A stretch of DNA of 64,000 bases from Prochlorococcus sp. AG-347-J22 (lineage in GTDB: Bacteria; Cyanobacteriota; Cyanobacteriia; PCC-6307; Cyanobiaceae). The stretch covers positions 16,725 through 80,724 of the forward strand of contig QCBY01000006.1 in NCBI GenBank assembly GCA_003279005.1. Direction: 5' to 3'. A model generated the notes under the pieces. It had not been told where the DNA came from, searched no databases, and was given only the letters and a program-made list of their open reading frames with translations. Below, in pieces: positions 29,272-39,296 of the stretch; the stretch's first letter is position 1, and every line of letters starts with the position of its first letter. Made by a program: the position numbers and the translations under genes.

Positions 29272-30174
29272 TTAAGGATAGTCAAAACCGATCATTCTTA
29301 CTTCAGGTTGAAGAAAAATACCTTTTTTTTGTAGTACTTTTTGTTGAATTACTGTTATTAGATCTAAAATATCTTTTGAATTTGCTGACGAATTGTTTAC
29401 TATAAAATTTCCATGCATAGTCGATATTTCTGCATCACCTATTTTTAAACCTTTTAATCCTAATTCTTCAATCAATTTTCCTGCATAATTATTATTTGGA
29501 TTTTTAAAAACGCTTCCAAAGCTTGGCAAATGATACGGTTGTGTTTCTGTTTTCTTTTTCAGATTTTTCTTTGTAGTTTCCAATAATTGTTCAATATTTC
29601 CTTTTGGTTCGAAAAATAGTTTTGAACTTAGTATCATGAGATTATTGTATTGAAAAGGGCTGAACCTATATTCAAAATTTATATCTTTTTTTTCTATTTC
29701 ATAGATTTCAAGAGTTTTAGTATCAATAACTTGAACTGATAAAAGATTTTTGGCTAGCGATAAATTTCCTGACCCTGCATTCATATAAATTGCGCCTCCT
29801 ACTGTTCCTGGTATTCCTACAGTCCACTCACCGCCTTGTAATCCATTTTTTGCTAATAAATTTGACATGGTTGGCAGCATAACTCCTGCTTCTGCCTCTA
29901 CAATTCCTGTGTTAGAAGTTATTTTGATAGATTTCATATTTTTGGTACATATCATTAATCCTTTTAGAAAAATATTATTTATTAACATATTTGAGCCAGC
30001 TCCTATTATTCGACATTCCTGATTATTTGAATGTGCCCACTTTATTAAATTGATGAATTCATCTTTATTATTTGGTCTTGAAAAATATTCTGCAAATCCG
30101 CCAACTTTTATTGTTGTATAATTAGAAAGAAGTACTTTCTCTTGAAAATTAAAATTTTCCATTAATTTTTTCAT
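29272..30174 (-). CDS. murB: UDP-N-acetylenolpyruvoylglucosamine reductase
   Basis: FAD enzyme making UDP-MurNAc for peptidoglycan. Motifs: NYTTIKVGGFAEYF near 18-31, GAGSNMLI, WTVGIPGTVGGAIYMNAG, PSFGSVFKNP with the likely catalytic Ser, and LQPEVRMIGF with the final Glu. 300 aa, a short type lacking large insertions. ATG at 30174 overlaps the murC end by 26 bases; an internal ATG at 30162 is an alternative. Confidence 0.95.
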   Translation of the reverse strand: MKKLMENFNFQEKVLLSNYTTIKVGGFAEYFSRPNNKDEFINLIKWAHSNNQECRIIGAGSNMLINNIFLKGLMICTKNMKSIKITSNTGIVEAEAGVMLPTMSNLLAKNGLQGGEWTVGIPGTVGGAIYMNAGSGNLSLAKNLLSVQVIDTKTLEIYEIEKKDINFEYRFSPFQYNNLMILSSKLFFEPKGNIEQLLETTKKNLKKKTETQPYHLPSFGSVFKNPNNNYAGKLIEELGLKGLKIGDAEISTMHGNFIVNNSSANSKDILDLITVIQQKVLQKKGIFLQPEVRMIGFDYP

Positions 30175-31567
30175 TATCTAAAGTATTTTTTTTACTTAAG
30201 ATTGACCATAAATTATGACAATCTCCTGCTCCCATATTTATTATAAAGTCATCTTTTTGCGTTAATTCGAAAAATTTTTCTTTAATTTCATAATTATTTT
30301 TTAGGTACTTAACATTTTTATTACTTTTATAAATTAAATTAGCAATTTGTTCCGAGTTAATATTATCTATATTTGTTTCTCCAGCTCCAAAAATACTTGT
30401 CAAATAAATAACATCTGCTTTTGAAAGTTCTTCTGCAAATTCATTTATAAATTGCTTTACTCTACTAAATCTGTGAGGTTGAAAAATTGCAACCAATCTA
30501 CTTTCTTTTTTATTATTTTTATCCCGAATAAATAACCTTGCTAAATTAATTGTTGCTTTAATTTCATTAGGATGATGTGCATAGTCATCATAAATAATTC
30601 TTTGATTTAGTTTGCCTCTAAATTCAAATCGTTTTTTTGGCAATGTTAAAGATTTAATATTCTTTTTGATTTTTTCAAAACTTATTCCAACCATTCTAGA
30701 AGCTGCTATGGCAGCAGTTATGTTAGATAGATTGTGTAACCCAGGGATTGGAATGTTTATCATATCAATGAATTTTCCATTTTCATAATATTTGCCAATA
30801 GTATTATGTTTATTCACATCATCAGGAATAATTGAATAAGCAATGTTATTACTTTTCTCATTGGACCATTGATTACTTGAAGAAAAATTTTTTCTGATAA
30901 TTTTACAATCGTAATTTATTAATAACTTTTCTGAATTAGAAGCAAATTTTTTAAATGAGTATAGTACTTCATTAATATTTTTGAAATGGTCGCAATGATC
31001 GAAATCAATATTATTTATTATTCCAATATTAGAAATATAATTATGAATTGTTCCGTCAGATTCATCAATTTCTGTTACTAGGAATTTTGTATTTTCTATA
31101 TGGGCATTTGATTCATAAATTGGAATTATACCACCAGTTATTGAAGAAGAATTATGGGTGCATAATTCTAACAGTGTGGATAGGAAAGTACTTGTGGATG
31201 TTTTTCCATGGCTCCCTGCAATAGATAATGAAATATATGATTTCATTATCATTGCAAGAATTTCTGAACGGTGTTTTATTAAAAAATTCCTTTTCTTGCA
31301 ATAGAGTAATTCTTCGTTTGCATTCTTAATTGCAGAACTAACAACAAAATTGACTTTTTGATTTTGAAATTTCGAAAGTACAACATCAATATTATTTTTT
31401 ATTTGAGAATCAAAAATTATTGCACCTAATTCTTTTAATTTTTGTGTCTCTTGATTTTTAACCAAGTCAGAACCAGAAACAGAGTATCCTTTTTTTATTA
31501 ATGCTTTAGCGATTGCAGACATTCCAATACCACCGATACCAATTAAATGAAAATGATCTCTATTCAT
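30149..31567 (-). CDS. murC: UDP-N-acetylmuramate--L-alanine ligase
   Basis: ATP-dependent ligase adding L-Ala to UDP-MurNAc. N-terminal GIGGIGMSAIAKAL, the ATP loop GSHGKTSTSTFLS near 112-124, and YDDYAHHPNEIKATI later mark MurC. I place the start at ATG 31567 (MNRDHFHLIG); an in-frame TTG at 31582 would add five residues with less family similarity. It is upstream of murB, with which it overlaps. Confidence 0.95.
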   Translation of the reverse strand: MNRDHFHLIGIGGIGMSAIAKALIKKGYSVSGSDLVKNQETQKLKELGAIIFDSQIKNNIDVVLSKFQNQKVNFVVSSAIKNANEELLYCKKRNFLIKHRSEILAMIMKSYISLSIAGSHGKTSTSTFLSTLLELCTHNSSSITGGIIPIYESNAHIENTKFLVTEIDESDGTIHNYISNIGIINNIDFDHCDHFKNINEVLYSFKKFASNSEKLLINYDCKIIRKNFSSSNQWSNEKSNNIAYSIIPDDVNKHNTIGKYYENGKFIDMINIPIPGLHNLSNITAAIAASRMVGISFEKIKKNIKSLTLPKKRFEFRGKLNQRIIYDDYAHHPNEIKATINLARLFIRDKNNKKESRLVAIFQPHRFSRVKQFINEFAEELSKADVIYLTSIFGAGETNIDNINSEQIANLIYKSNKNVKYLKNNYEIKEKFFELTQKDDFIINMGAGDCHNLWSILSKKNTLDNEKINGKF

Positions 31568-31714
31568 TAATTCTTTTTTCAATTGCTATCAATGACTTAA
31601 ATCAACATAACTTCTAAGTAATTATTTTGGTATTTATTTTTTACAAAAAAGTTGATTTTATTTCATGAATTAATACAAAAAAAGAATTATTTGCTTAATA
31701 AATCAAAAAAATAC

Positions 31715-31743
31715 TTACTTTATTGCACAAAATTCTGTATGAT
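31715..31743 (+). promoter_or_regulatory. Candidate gap2 promoter
   Basis: TATGAT at 31738-31743 with TTACTT at 31715-31720, spacer 17, lies 35 bp before the gap2 ATG in a 211-bp gap. The -10 is good and the -35 moderate. gap2 is expected to be strongly expressed, so a clear promoter is reasonable here. Confidence 0.4.
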
Positions 31744-31778
31744 CAGCAACTTAGGTTAATTATTAGAAAATTTTTGTT

Positions 31779-32801
31779 ATGACTTTGCGTGTTGCTATTA
31801 ATGGGTTTGGCAGGATTGGTCGAAACTTCATGCGTTGTTGGCTCAGTAGAGGAGCTTATACCAATATTGAAGTAGTTGGTATAAATGTAACTTCTGATCC
31901 TAAAACCAATGCACACCTACTTAAATATGATTCGGTATTAGGACAACTTGATGGAGTAGACATTCAATATACTGATGACACTTTTGTTATTAATAATAAA
32001 ACGATCAAGTGTTTCTCTGATAGAAATCCAATGAACTTACCCTGGAAAGACTGGGGAGTTGATTTGGTTATCGAATCTACTGGGGTTTTCAATACTGATG
32101 TAGGAGCAGCCAAGCACCTTGAAGTTGGAGCAAAAAAAGTTATTCTTACTGCACCTGGTAAAGGTGATGGTGTTGGCACTTATGTAGTAGGAGTAAACGC
32201 CGATCAGTATAAACACAGTGATTATGACATTTTGAGTAATGCTAGTTGTACTACAAATTGCTTGGCTCCGGTAGTTAAGGTTCTTGATCAAACTTTTGGT
32301 GTTAATAAGGGATTGATGACTACAATTCATAGTTATACAGGCGATCAACGTATATTGGACAACAGTCATAGAGATTTAAGAAGGGCTAGAGCTGCAGCTA
32401 CAAATATTGTTCCTACTTCAACTGGGGCTGCCAAGGCAGTTGCTCTTGTTTACCCAGAGATGAAAGGTAAACTAACTGGAATTGCGATGAGAGTACCTAC
32501 TCCTAATGTTTCTGCTGTTGATTTCGTATTTGAGTCTTCAAAATCTGTAACCAGCGATGAAGTCAATCATGCTTTGAAAGAAGCTTCTTTGGGATCAATG
32601 AAAGGAATCATCAAGTATGGTGATGAACCGCTTGTTTCTAGCGATTATGCAGGAACCAATGAATCATCAATAGTTGATAGCGATCTTACAATGTGTATTG
32701 GCGATAATCTTGTAAAAATTCTTGCTTGGTATGACAATGAATGGGGTTATAGTCAAAGAGTAGTAGATTTAGCCGAAATAGTCGCGAAAAACTGGGAGTA
32801 A
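31779..32801 (+). CDS. gap2: Glyceraldehyde-3-phosphate dehydrogenase (Gap2 type)
   Basis: Calvin-cycle/gluconeogenic GAPDH. Rossmann start [15 protein letters not shown], the active-site [12 protein letters not shown], and C-terminal [15 protein letters not shown]. The N-terminal region resembles cyanobacterial Gap2, which uses NADPH as well as NADH; Gap1 is the glycolytic type. GC content is visibly above its neighbours, as expected for a highly expressed gene. Its stop abuts the convergent thiL. Confidence 0.95.
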   Translation: MTLRVAINGFGRIGRNFMRCWLSRGAYTNIEVVGINVTSDPKTNAHLLKYDSVLGQLDGVDIQYTDDTFVINNKTIKCFSDRNPMNLPWKDWGVDLVIESTGVFNTDVGAAKHLEVGAKKVILTAPGKGDGVGTYVVGVNADQYKHSDYDILSNASCTTNCLAPVVKVLDQTFGVNKGLMTTIHSYTGDQRILDNSHRDLRRARAAATNIVPTSTGAAKAVALVYPEMKGKLTGIAMRVPTPNVSAVDFVFESSKSVTSDEVNHALKEASLGSMKGIIKYGDEPLVSSDYAGTNESSIVDSDLTMCIGDNLVKILAWYDNEWGYSQRVVDLAEIVAKNWE

Positions 32802-33788
32802 TTAAAAGTGGTTAAAAGATTTATACTTTTGAAAATTATCATTTTTGAGATTTATAAATTCAACAGTTGGACTTCCTTCAGTAAAATATCCTATCTCTGA
32901 AATCGTTTTATCTACATTTAAGAGATTTTTCGCCCATTTTAAAGGAAGAGAGAAAACTAGTTCATAATCTTCTCCTCCAAAAAAATAATATTCGTCCCAT
33001 TCATCCCCCACTGGCCAATTTTTGTGCTTAGGAATTTTTTCATAATCAACAACAGCCTTACAATTACTTTCAATTGATAAATCTAGTAATGCCTGAAATA
33101 GACCATCACTACTATCAGTACAACCAATTGTTTTAAGATTTTTATTAGGACGAGCGTTTAGTACTTTTTTAAGAAATTTAGGTTTAAGTTTTGGTTTGCA
33201 AAATTGTTGTATAGATCTATCAATTAAAGTTTGTGTAATAAAAGTATTTTTATTCCAAATCTTTTTACTTTTTATCATTAATCCTAATTTGCTAAGGCCA
33301 TGAAGGCCAGTTGTCATAATAAGTTCTTTTGGCTTACAAGAGTTTCTTCGAAATTTTATTTCCCCTTGTGTTCCTATCGCAGTCAAAGAAATAACTTTCT
33401 CTTTCCCTACAGAGCAATCTCCTCCAAGAATTGAGCCTCCGAAATATTCCAACGCTTGATTTATGCCCTTATATAGATCTTTAATCCAATTCCAATCAGT
33501 TTTGGGTGGAACTACTAAACCTATATTAATTCCAATGATTTTGCAGCAACCACTTGAGATTAAGTCGGATACGTTGCTCGCTACAGCTTTCCATCCAACG
33601 TCTAAGGCAGAAATCGTTTCATTACTAAAATGAACATTTTCAACCAATGAATCAGTATTAATTAAAAGGTCTTTATCTCTGGCTTTAATTAATGCACAAT
33701 CATCAGAAATTTGATTTTTAGGCATAAATTCGGCAAGCCTTTTTATTAATTCTTTTTCGCCAATATTTTCTAATAATTCCTTATGCAT
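32802..33788 (-). CDS. thiL: Thiamine-monophosphate kinase
   Basis: Phosphorylates TMP to thiamine diphosphate. Family marks: N-terminal DDCALI with metal aspartates, LINTDSLVENVHF, GGSILGGDCSVG, and SSDGLFQAL followed by FGGEDYELVF. 328 aa. It overlaps the upstream cyclophilin gene by 8 bases on the same strand, and abuts gap2 at its 3' end. Confidence 0.94.
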   Translation of the reverse strand: MHKELLENIGEKELIKRLAEFMPKNQISDDCALIKARDKDLLINTDSLVENVHFSNETISALDVGWKAVASNVSDLISSGCCKIIGINIGLVVPPKTDWNWIKDLYKGINQALEYFGGSILGGDCSVGKEKVISLTAIGTQGEIKFRRNSCKPKELIMTTGLHGLSKLGLMIKSKKIWNKNTFITQTLIDRSIQQFCKPKLKPKFLKKVLNARPNKNLKTIGCTDSSDGLFQALLDLSIESNCKAVVDYEKIPKHKNWPVGDEWDEYYFFGGEDYELVFSLPLKWAKNLLNVDKTISEIGYFTEGSPTVEFINLKNDNFQKYKSFNHF

Positions 33789-34872
33789 TTAATTTCAATT
33801 TATCTATTCCACTAAGTACATCAATAGATATGATTGTGTCATCTTTTGTTAGTTCTTCTAAAACTTCAAAACCTTCTACAACATAACCAAATGCAGCATT
33901 CCTGCCATCAATTAAATTTCTCCCAGCTGGATTAAGCTCTGCTTCATACAAAAAGAAGAAAAATTGAGATGAACCATCATCTACTTCCGTACTTGAATGG
34001 GACCATCCTAAGGTACCAAGTGTTGCAAATGGCAAAGTTGGGGTTTCTGTATAGAAACCTAATTCTTCAAAGGTTTGGTTATAAAAAGTTTCATTTTCTT
34101 CAGGTATTCTTATCTCAAGAGGGACATGTCTTTCTAAATTAGTTTTAGGATCTACGTATCCAATTTCATCACCAATTGGATCACCAGTTTGAAGAACAAA
34201 AAACTCTTCTGCTCTATTAATCGGTAAATTACTATAAAAATTTTTTGAAGATAAGTCTATAAACGCGCCAGCAGTAAGAGGAGCATTAAATCCATCTATT
34301 ACAGCTTGCATATCTCCTTTGGACGTCTTTATATTTACTTTTGCTCTGCCAAGTAATCTAGGAAGATTATCAAATTCGCTTGGAATAGAGTAAGGAAATT
34401 CAGTGGGTAAAAAATATTCTTCGAGTCCCCCTATTCTATCAAGTGCTTCTTTTCTGGTTGAGATGAATGAGTATTTATCTTTTAATTTGGCTTGATCTTG
34501 AAGATTATCAAAATCATTTTTAATATCTAAAAAGGTTTTTTCTGCTATTTTTTGTTTTTCAATTGGTAATTCTTCAATAATTTTATTCTTATATTTTTTA
34601 AGTAAAGATTGACATTTTGTAACAGTTTTTGAAAGGGCTGGCCATCTACCTCCTCTTACAAGGTCACTTGTTTCCTCTAATTTATGTTGTATTTCTTGGA
34701 GCTCAAATTGCTTGATAGGGAGTGCATTTCTGAGGATTGCATTAGGGTCTTTTACAGCATTCCCAGTAGGTAAATCAGCTAATACTTGAGTTGGATTTAA
34801 GAAAAATACTTGTACTAAAAGTATTATTAATAATAAATAATGTTTGTTCTGATTTGATAAGAATTTTTGCAT
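33781..34872 (-). CDS. Thylakoid-lumen/periplasmic cyclophilin (TLP40/CYP38-like)
   Basis: 363 aa. Signal peptide at residues 1-32 ([20 protein letters not shown]). Residues about 45-150 form a helical bundle ([19 protein letters not shown]) and 175-360 a cyclophilin fold ([39 protein letters not shown]). This two-part layout matches plant CYP38/TLP40, needed for photosystem II assembly. The typical PPIase active arginine and phenylalanine are not both evident, so isomerase activity is uncertain. thiL is downstream. Confidence 0.88.
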   Translation of the reverse strand: MQKFLSNQNKHYLLLIILLVQVFFLNPTQVLADLPTGNAVKDPNAILRNALPIKQFELQEIQHKLEETSDLVRGGRWPALSKTVTKCQSLLKKYKNKIIEELPIEKQKIAEKTFLDIKNDFDNLQDQAKLKDKYSFISTRKEALDRIGGLEEYFLPTEFPYSIPSEFDNLPRLLGRAKVNIKTSKGDMQAVIDGFNAPLTAGAFIDLSSKNFYSNLPINRAEEFFVLQTGDPIGDEIGYVDPKTNLERHVPLEIRIPEENETFYNQTFEELGFYTETPTLPFATLGTLGWSHSSTEVDDGSSQFFFFLYEAELNPAGRNLIDGRNAAFGYVVEGFEVLEELTKDDTIISIDVLSGIDKLKLNA

Positions 34873-34915
34873 AGCACTCTTACAGGTTTATGATCCTTGG
34901 GGATGTAATACAGGA

Positions 34916-35476
34916 ATGATTTCCAGTAACGATTTTCGCACAGGTACCACTATCGAGTTAGATGGGCAAGTTTGGCGCGTTGTAGAATTTCTACATGTTA
35001 AACCTGGTAAAGGTTCTGCATTTGTGCGAACGAAATTAAAATCAGTTCGAAATGGCAATTTAATCGAAAAAACTTTTCGAGCTGGAGAATCAGTACAACA
35101 AGCTGTACTTGAAAAGTCTAACCTGCAACATACTTATGTGGAGTCAGGTGATTATGTTTTTATGGATATGAAGAGTTTTGAAGAAACAAGGCTGTCTTCT
35201 GATCAAATAGGCAGAGGGTCAAAGTACTTAAAAGAAGGTATGGAGGTTAACGTGATTTTTTACAATGATGAAGTTTTGGAAGTTGAACTTCCTATCTCTG
35301 TAACCTTAAAGGTTACAGAAACAGATCCTGGAGTTAAGGGAGATACTGCAAGTGGGGGTACTAAACCAGCTATCCTAGAAACAGGTGCTCAAGTTATGGT
35401 CCCTTTGTTTATCTCAGAAGGAGAAATGATTAAAGTTGATACTCGTAACGATAGTTATCTTGGACGTGAAAACTAA
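34916..35476 (+). CDS. efp: Elongation factor P
   Basis: Rescues ribosomes stalled at polyproline. Three beta-barrel domains; the tip loop [12 protein letters not shown] (near residues 29-40) carries the lysine that is modified in some species. C-terminal [18 protein letters not shown] fits. 186 aa. Its stop overlaps the accB ATG by 1 base, so the two are translationally coupled. Confidence 0.97.
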   Translation: MISSNDFRTGTTIELDGQVWRVVEFLHVKPGKGSAFVRTKLKSVRNGNLIEKTFRAGESVQQAVLEKSNLQHTYVESGDYVFMDMKSFEETRLSSDQIGRGSKYLKEGMEVNVIFYNDEVLEVELPISVTLKVTETDPGVKGDTASGGTKPAILETGAQVMVPLFISEGEMIKVDTRNDSYLGREN

Positions 35477-35979
35477 TGGCTATGAAATTAGATCATGATG
35501 ACCTAGATCGCTTGATAGAAAAAATTTCTACTAGTGATATTCAAGAATTTTCTCTTGAAGGAGAAGATTTTAAACTTGAAATAAAAAGAAATCTGTTTGA
35601 TAAGAATCATTTAAATAATAATTCAACAAACAACTCTTCAGAAAAACAGATAGCTACTGCTCAAGTAGTTCCGCCCGATAATATTTCTTTGACAAGCAAC
35701 TCTGAGGTATCTCAGGTGCCTCCTCCAGGGAGCTCTGACCTTGTGGAAATTACTTCTCCTATGGTTGGGACGTTTTATAGGGCTTCGGCCCCAGAAGAGG
35801 ATCCTTTCGTGGAATTAGGTAGCAAAATAAAAGTTGGCCAAACGATTTGTATACTTGAAGCTATGAAGTTAATGAATGAAATTGAATCAGAGTTTGATGC
35901 TGAAATTGTAGAAATACTTGTTGAGAATGGAACACCAGTAGAGTTTGGCCAAGTATTAATGCGTGTTAAATTATCTTGA
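35476..35979 (+). CDS. accB: Acetyl-CoA carboxylase biotin carboxyl carrier protein
   Basis: Carries biotin for malonyl-CoA synthesis. The lipoyl/biotinyl domain (about residues 90-167) contains EAMKLMNE with the biotinylated Lys131. The N-terminal region has [17 protein letters not shown], then a Ser/Asn/Pro-rich linker. 167 aa. An alternative ATG two codons in exists. The efp-accB pairing is well known in bacteria. The 3' end overlaps pdxA by 9 bases. Confidence 0.96.
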   Translation: MAMKLDHDDLDRLIEKISTSDIQEFSLEGEDFKLEIKRNLFDKNHLNNNSTNNSSEKQIATAQVVPPDNISLTSNSEVSQVPPPGSSDLVEITSPMVGTFYRASAPEEDPFVELGSKIKVGQTICILEAMKLMNEIESEFDAEIVEILVENGTPVEFGQVLMRVKLS

Positions 35980-36996
35980 GTTTTTGGTTAAATCGATCGC
36001 TGTTTTTATTGCTTCAACCATGCTTTGAGATTGTGCTAGACCTTTGCCAGCAATATCAAATCCTGTTCCATGATCAGGAGATGTTCTGATAAAAGGTAAA
36101 CCTAGAGTAGTATTTACTGAATAATTAAGTGCTATAACCTTAATTGGAATTAATCCTTGATCATGGTACATAGCAAGAATCCCATCATGAGTTGGAGCTG
36201 TTTTTTCTCTCCATGCTTTTGCTGAAGAATTCCAGCAAGTGTCAGGAGAAATTGGTCCTGATAATTTAACTCCCTTATTTTGTTTGATCCAGCTACTTAC
36301 AGCATCATTGATCCAATCTTTTTCTTCGTTTCCTAATAATCCTTTTTCACCGGCATGAGGATTTAATCCAGCAATTTTAATGGAGGGTTTATTAACGTAT
36401 TTCTTGCAAAATTCAAAAAGCAAATCTAATTTTGAATGAATCAGTTTTCTGGATAATCTTTTTGGTACTTCGCATAGTGGTATATGTGTCGTCGCTAATA
36501 ATGTATTAAATCTCCAATTAGTTATTGGAGATTTGGCTGTAAATAACATACCAACGTTATTTGCTTGACAAGATTCAGCCAATAATTCTGTTTGTCCAGA
36601 ATAATTATGACCTGCTAAAGCCCATGACTTTTTACAAATAGGTCCAGTGACTAAAGCTGAATTGGGATATCGTTGGACAATCTCAATAGCTTTTTTTAAA
36701 TAAAAAAAACTTGCATTTCCATGACTCTTTTTTGGTTTATTGATTTCAAAAGGAATTTTGATATCGTATATCAAGTAGTTACTTGGATCAACAATATCTT
36801 TAATTCCCAAAGATTTGAGATTTCTATATGTATTTTCTAAGTTTGTTTGAGATCCAACAATCAAAATATCAATATTACTTGGAATTTCTTTTGAAAAAAG
36901 AGCTTTTAAAATAATTTCTGGTCCGATACCTGAATCATCTCCGACGCTAATGACAACTTTGAATTTATCATCATTATTAATACATCTTTTACTCAT
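35971..36996 (-). CDS. pdxA: 4-hydroxythreonine-4-phosphate dehydrogenase
   Basis: Vitamin B6 (PLP) synthesis. Family marks: [17 protein letters not shown] near residues 16-32, [16 protein letters not shown]-type segment [25 protein letters not shown] with the metal site, and [10 protein letters not shown] followed by [12 protein letters not shown]. 341 aa. It overlaps convergent accB by 9 bases. Confidence 0.95.
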   Translation of the reverse strand: MSKRCINNDDKFKVVISVGDDSGIGPEIILKALFSKEIPSNIDILIVGSQTNLENTYRNLKSLGIKDIVDPSNYLIYDIKIPFEINKPKKSHGNASFFYLKKAIEIVQRYPNSALVTGPICKKSWALAGHNYSGQTELLAESCQANNVGMLFTAKSPITNWRFNTLLATTHIPLCEVPKRLSRKLIHSKLDLLFEFCKKYVNKPSIKIAGLNPHAGEKGLLGNEEKDWINDAVSSWIKQNKGVKLSGPISPDTCWNSSAKAWREKTAPTHDGILAMYHDQGLIPIKVIALNYSVNTTLGLPFIRTSPDHGTGFDIAGKGLAQSQSMVEAIKTAIDLTKNSR

Positions 36997-37083
36997 AATT
37001 AAATTTTAATTGTGGAAAATTAAAGTTTTCATTTTCTTTTAAAAAGTTTGATTAAAATTTAATATTTAAGTCGATATTATTAA

Positions 37084-37965
37084 TTATTTAAGATGAATTA
37101 GACAGTTATTTAAACCTTTTTGATAATTTTTATAAATTAGTCTATATCCTAATTTTTTACATAATAATTCATTTGAGACTCTTCTGTTTTCCAACCAAAA
37201 TGATTTTGCTATGGGAGATAAATCTTTTTTAGCTTCTTCAAATAATATTTTTTTAGGCATTTTTAATCCAAGTAATTGGTAGCCATATCTTATAACCTCA
37301 ATTTGTGAGCATGGCTCATCATCAGCTATGTTAATTATTTGATGAAAATCAAACTTATTTTTATTTTGTAATAAATAAATAATTGCATTTGCGATATCAG
37401 CAACATGTATTCTAGAAAAAACTTGATTATCTTTATGTATCACTTTAATATTTTTATTTTTAATAGCTTCTAAAGTTGACCTTCCTGGACCATAAATACC
37501 CGGCAATCTGAAAATTTGTAGTGGTAAGTTGGAATTAATCCATTCTTTCTCACAATTTAATCGTCTTTGACTCCTTGCTTGCAAAGGTTTTGGTTGATGT
37601 TGTTCAGAAACCCAATCACCATTTGTGTCACCATAAACTCCTGTGGTTGAGAGGTATCCAACCCACTTTAGAGATATATTTTTTAATTTATTTTTCAGAA
37701 TTTTTAATACTGGGTCTTTACCTTTTTTATCTGGGGGTATGCAACAAAGAATATGTGTAACTCCCTCAAATATTGAATTTTTGGGAATTAAATTATCTTC
37801 GCTGTTGAAAGTAAAACTATTAGGATCATTATTCTCTGATCGAGTGCTTGTTAATGCTACGCAGCCCAGTTTTCTGATTGATTTTGCAAAATAGTCTCCA
37901 CTAAAACCTCCTCCAAAGATTAGGAATTTATCTTTACTTGAAAGTGGACTTGCTAAATCTTTCAT
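37084..37965 (-). CDS. NAD-dependent epimerase/dehydratase-like protein
   Basis: 293 aa extended-SDR protein. N-terminal nucleotide loop FGGGFSGDYFAKSI near residues 17-30, then STTGVYGDTNGDWVSE with the YGD segment, FRLPGIYGPGRST and INIADDEPCS. This resembles the YeeZ-type SDR subgroup, whose substrates are unknown. Tyr in the active-site YxxxK is not clear, so it may bind a nucleotide without classical dehydratase chemistry. ATG at 37965. Confidence 0.82.
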   Translation of the reverse strand: MKDLASPLSSKDKFLIFGGGFSGDYFAKSIRKLGCVALTSTRSENNDPNSFTFNSEDNLIPKNSIFEGVTHILCCIPPDKKGKDPVLKILKNKLKNISLKWVGYLSTTGVYGDTNGDWVSEQHQPKPLQARSQRRLNCEKEWINSNLPLQIFRLPGIYGPGRSTLEAIKNKNIKVIHKDNQVFSRIHVADIANAIIYLLQNKNKFDFHQIINIADDEPCSQIEVIRYGYQLLGLKMPKKILFEEAKKDLSPIAKSFWLENRRVSNELLCKKLGYRLIYKNYQKGLNNCLIHLK

Positions 37966-37986
37966 GTTGTATTAAAACTAGTACAT

Positions 37987-38238
37987 ATGTATTATTTAGA
38001 GATGCAAGTTTTAATGAATTCTGAGCTAAAACTAAAGAAAACTAATTTTGATAATTCAACTTATCGATTTAAAGAGAAATTAAATCATTCAAAATCTTTT
38101 GTAGATCTTAAATTATATCAAAAATTACCTTTGTTAATTTTAACATTGTTTTTGTTTTTGATAATTCCTGAATCACCACAAGATTCAGAAATTTTATGTA
38201 AAAAATATAATTCTTTAGCGGCATGTATTGTTTGGTGA
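37987..38238 (+). CDS. Small membrane protein, hypothetical
   Basis: Up to 83 aa. One transmembrane segment at about residues 48-63 (LPLLILTLFLFLIIP), preceded by a charged N-terminal part and followed by a short tail ending with two cysteines (LCKKYNSLAACIVW). Start is uncertain; ATGs at 37987, 38002 and 38014 are in frame. It ends exactly where the convergent HNH gene ends. I think it is real because the tail looks conserved from what I recall in Prochlorococcus, but no function can be given. Confidence 0.6.
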   Translation: MYYLEMQVLMNSELKLKKTNFDNSTYRFKEKLNHSKSFVDLKLYQKLPLLILTLFLFLIIPESPQDSEILCKKYNSLAACIVW

Positions 38239-38643
38239 TTAAGCTACATTATATTCATTACCATTTAATTTATACTTTGTAATTGTTTTGTTCTTAGAGT
38301 TAGGTTTTGCCCATTGTAATAATCTAATAGCTAATCTTAGATCACCATCTAACCATGCTCTAATGGCCATGGCACGTCTTGGATCATAAAATTTTTGTTT
38401 TCGGTACCAATATAAAGCATTATTGTCTGACTTATCACCATTACATGATAGGCATGCTGGTACACAATTTTCAGTTGTACTTAGTCCTCCTTGGCTTCTA
38501 GGAATTACGTGGTCAATGGATTCAGAAGTTTTTCCACAATATATGCAACTTTTTCCTGTAAATTTATGAATTGATTTTCGCCATTGTCTTAATCTGAATT
38601 TAGGACATAAATCTTCTAAAAAGATCGCATCATTAATATGCAT
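38239..38643 (-). CDS. HNH endonuclease-domain protein
   Basis: 134 aa with a single HNH domain. Zinc pair CIYC near residue 34, the catalytic DHVIPRSQGG with the HNH histidine, then NCVPACLSCNGDKSDN. The C-terminal 50 residues (WYRKQKFYDPRRAMAIRAWLDGD) are helical. Small proteins like this are common in cyanobacteria; some relatives are restriction or homing enzymes, others of unknown role. No methylase or intron is next to it, so a defence role is not supported here. Confidence 0.88.
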   Translation of the reverse strand: MHINDAIFLEDLCPKFRLRQWRKSIHKFTGKSCIYCGKTSESIDHVIPRSQGGLSTTENCVPACLSCNGDKSDNNALYWYRKQKFYDPRRAMAIRAWLDGDLRLAIRLLQWAKPNSKNKTITKYKLNGNEYNVA

Positions 38644-38819
38644 TCAGATTATTTAATTACATATAATATTGGCGGAATTCTTATAAAAGTCAACAGGTTG
38701 TTTATTAATTTAAAATAGTATATGCATTAAATAATATATATTTTATTCGCACGATTATACATTTCTTAAGTAATAATTAAATCATCATTTAAATGTAATT
38801 ATTTATACTTTTTTTTGGA
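38644..38819. other. Non-coding gap upstream of the HNH gene
   Basis: 176 bp of very AT-rich sequence between two minus-strand genes; presumably it holds the HNH gene promoter. AATAATTA (38772-38779) and TAATTATT (38796-38803) form an inverted repeat, with a T-run after it on the plus strand, but no plus-strand gene ends here. I see nothing else. Confidence 0.5.
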
Positions 38820-39239
38820 TTAATAACTATATCTATCAAATGTTTCTTCAGAGTAATTTTTATTTTCTTTTTCTTTCAGAAGCTCTGCTTGTTTTCTTTT
38901 CTTTTCTTTTCTTTTGTTCTCCATTTGTAGTTTTCTGTCAGGATATAGTTTATCTAAATATTCAATACAATATGAAAATTTATCTCTTTCTCTTACAACA
39001 GTTTCAACAATTTTACCGGCAGCTTGCCAAGGTGATGTTTTAAAAAGGCCTCCTTTTTGTTTTTTAATGTAACTGTATGCCGCTTCCCAACTGCTTTCAT
39101 GATCATTCCCACCGTCTCGCATAGTACAAAAAATTTCTGCTCCAAATGAACCTGCGTTTGCTTTTGGGATTAATAATAGTGTTGGAACAAATATTGCGAA
39201 TAGAGGTAAAAATAATTTTACCTTTATGTATCCTTTCAT
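38820..39239 (-). CDS. Exported small protein with Lys/Glu-rich tail, hypothetical
   Basis: 139 aa. A signal peptide covers about residues 1-29 (VKLFLPLFAIFVPTLLLIPKANA). The mature part has FCTMRDGGNDHESSWEAAYSYIKKQ and then FSYCIEYLDKLYP, with two cysteines that could form a disulfide. The last 40 residues are strongly charged (KRKEKKRKQAELLKEKE) and likely a coiled helix. The composition fits a secreted cyanobacterial orphan family; no function is recognisable. Confidence 0.72.
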   Translation of the reverse strand: MKGYIKVKLFLPLFAIFVPTLLLIPKANAGSFGAEIFCTMRDGGNDHESSWEAAYSYIKKQKGGLFKTSPWQAAGKIVETVVRERDKFSYCIEYLDKLYPDRKLQMENKRKEKKRKQAELLKEKENKNYSEETFDRYSY

Positions 39240-39296
39240 TTTTTTATTATTATCTATATAAAAAATATCTTTTATTTTGGTTATGTCTAGAGACCC

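Noticed and set aside
31568..31582. TTG start adding five residues to murC
   Set aside because: ATG at 31567 is nearer the conserved GIGGIG loop; the TTG adds no conserved residues.
32037..32369. 110-codon minus-strand frame within gap2
   Set aside because: Shadow of the strongly biased gap2 coding sequence; no recognisable domain.
38239..38643. HNH gene as part of a restriction or homing system
   Set aside because: No methylase, intron or mobile-element features nearby; similar lone HNH genes are common in cyanobacteria.
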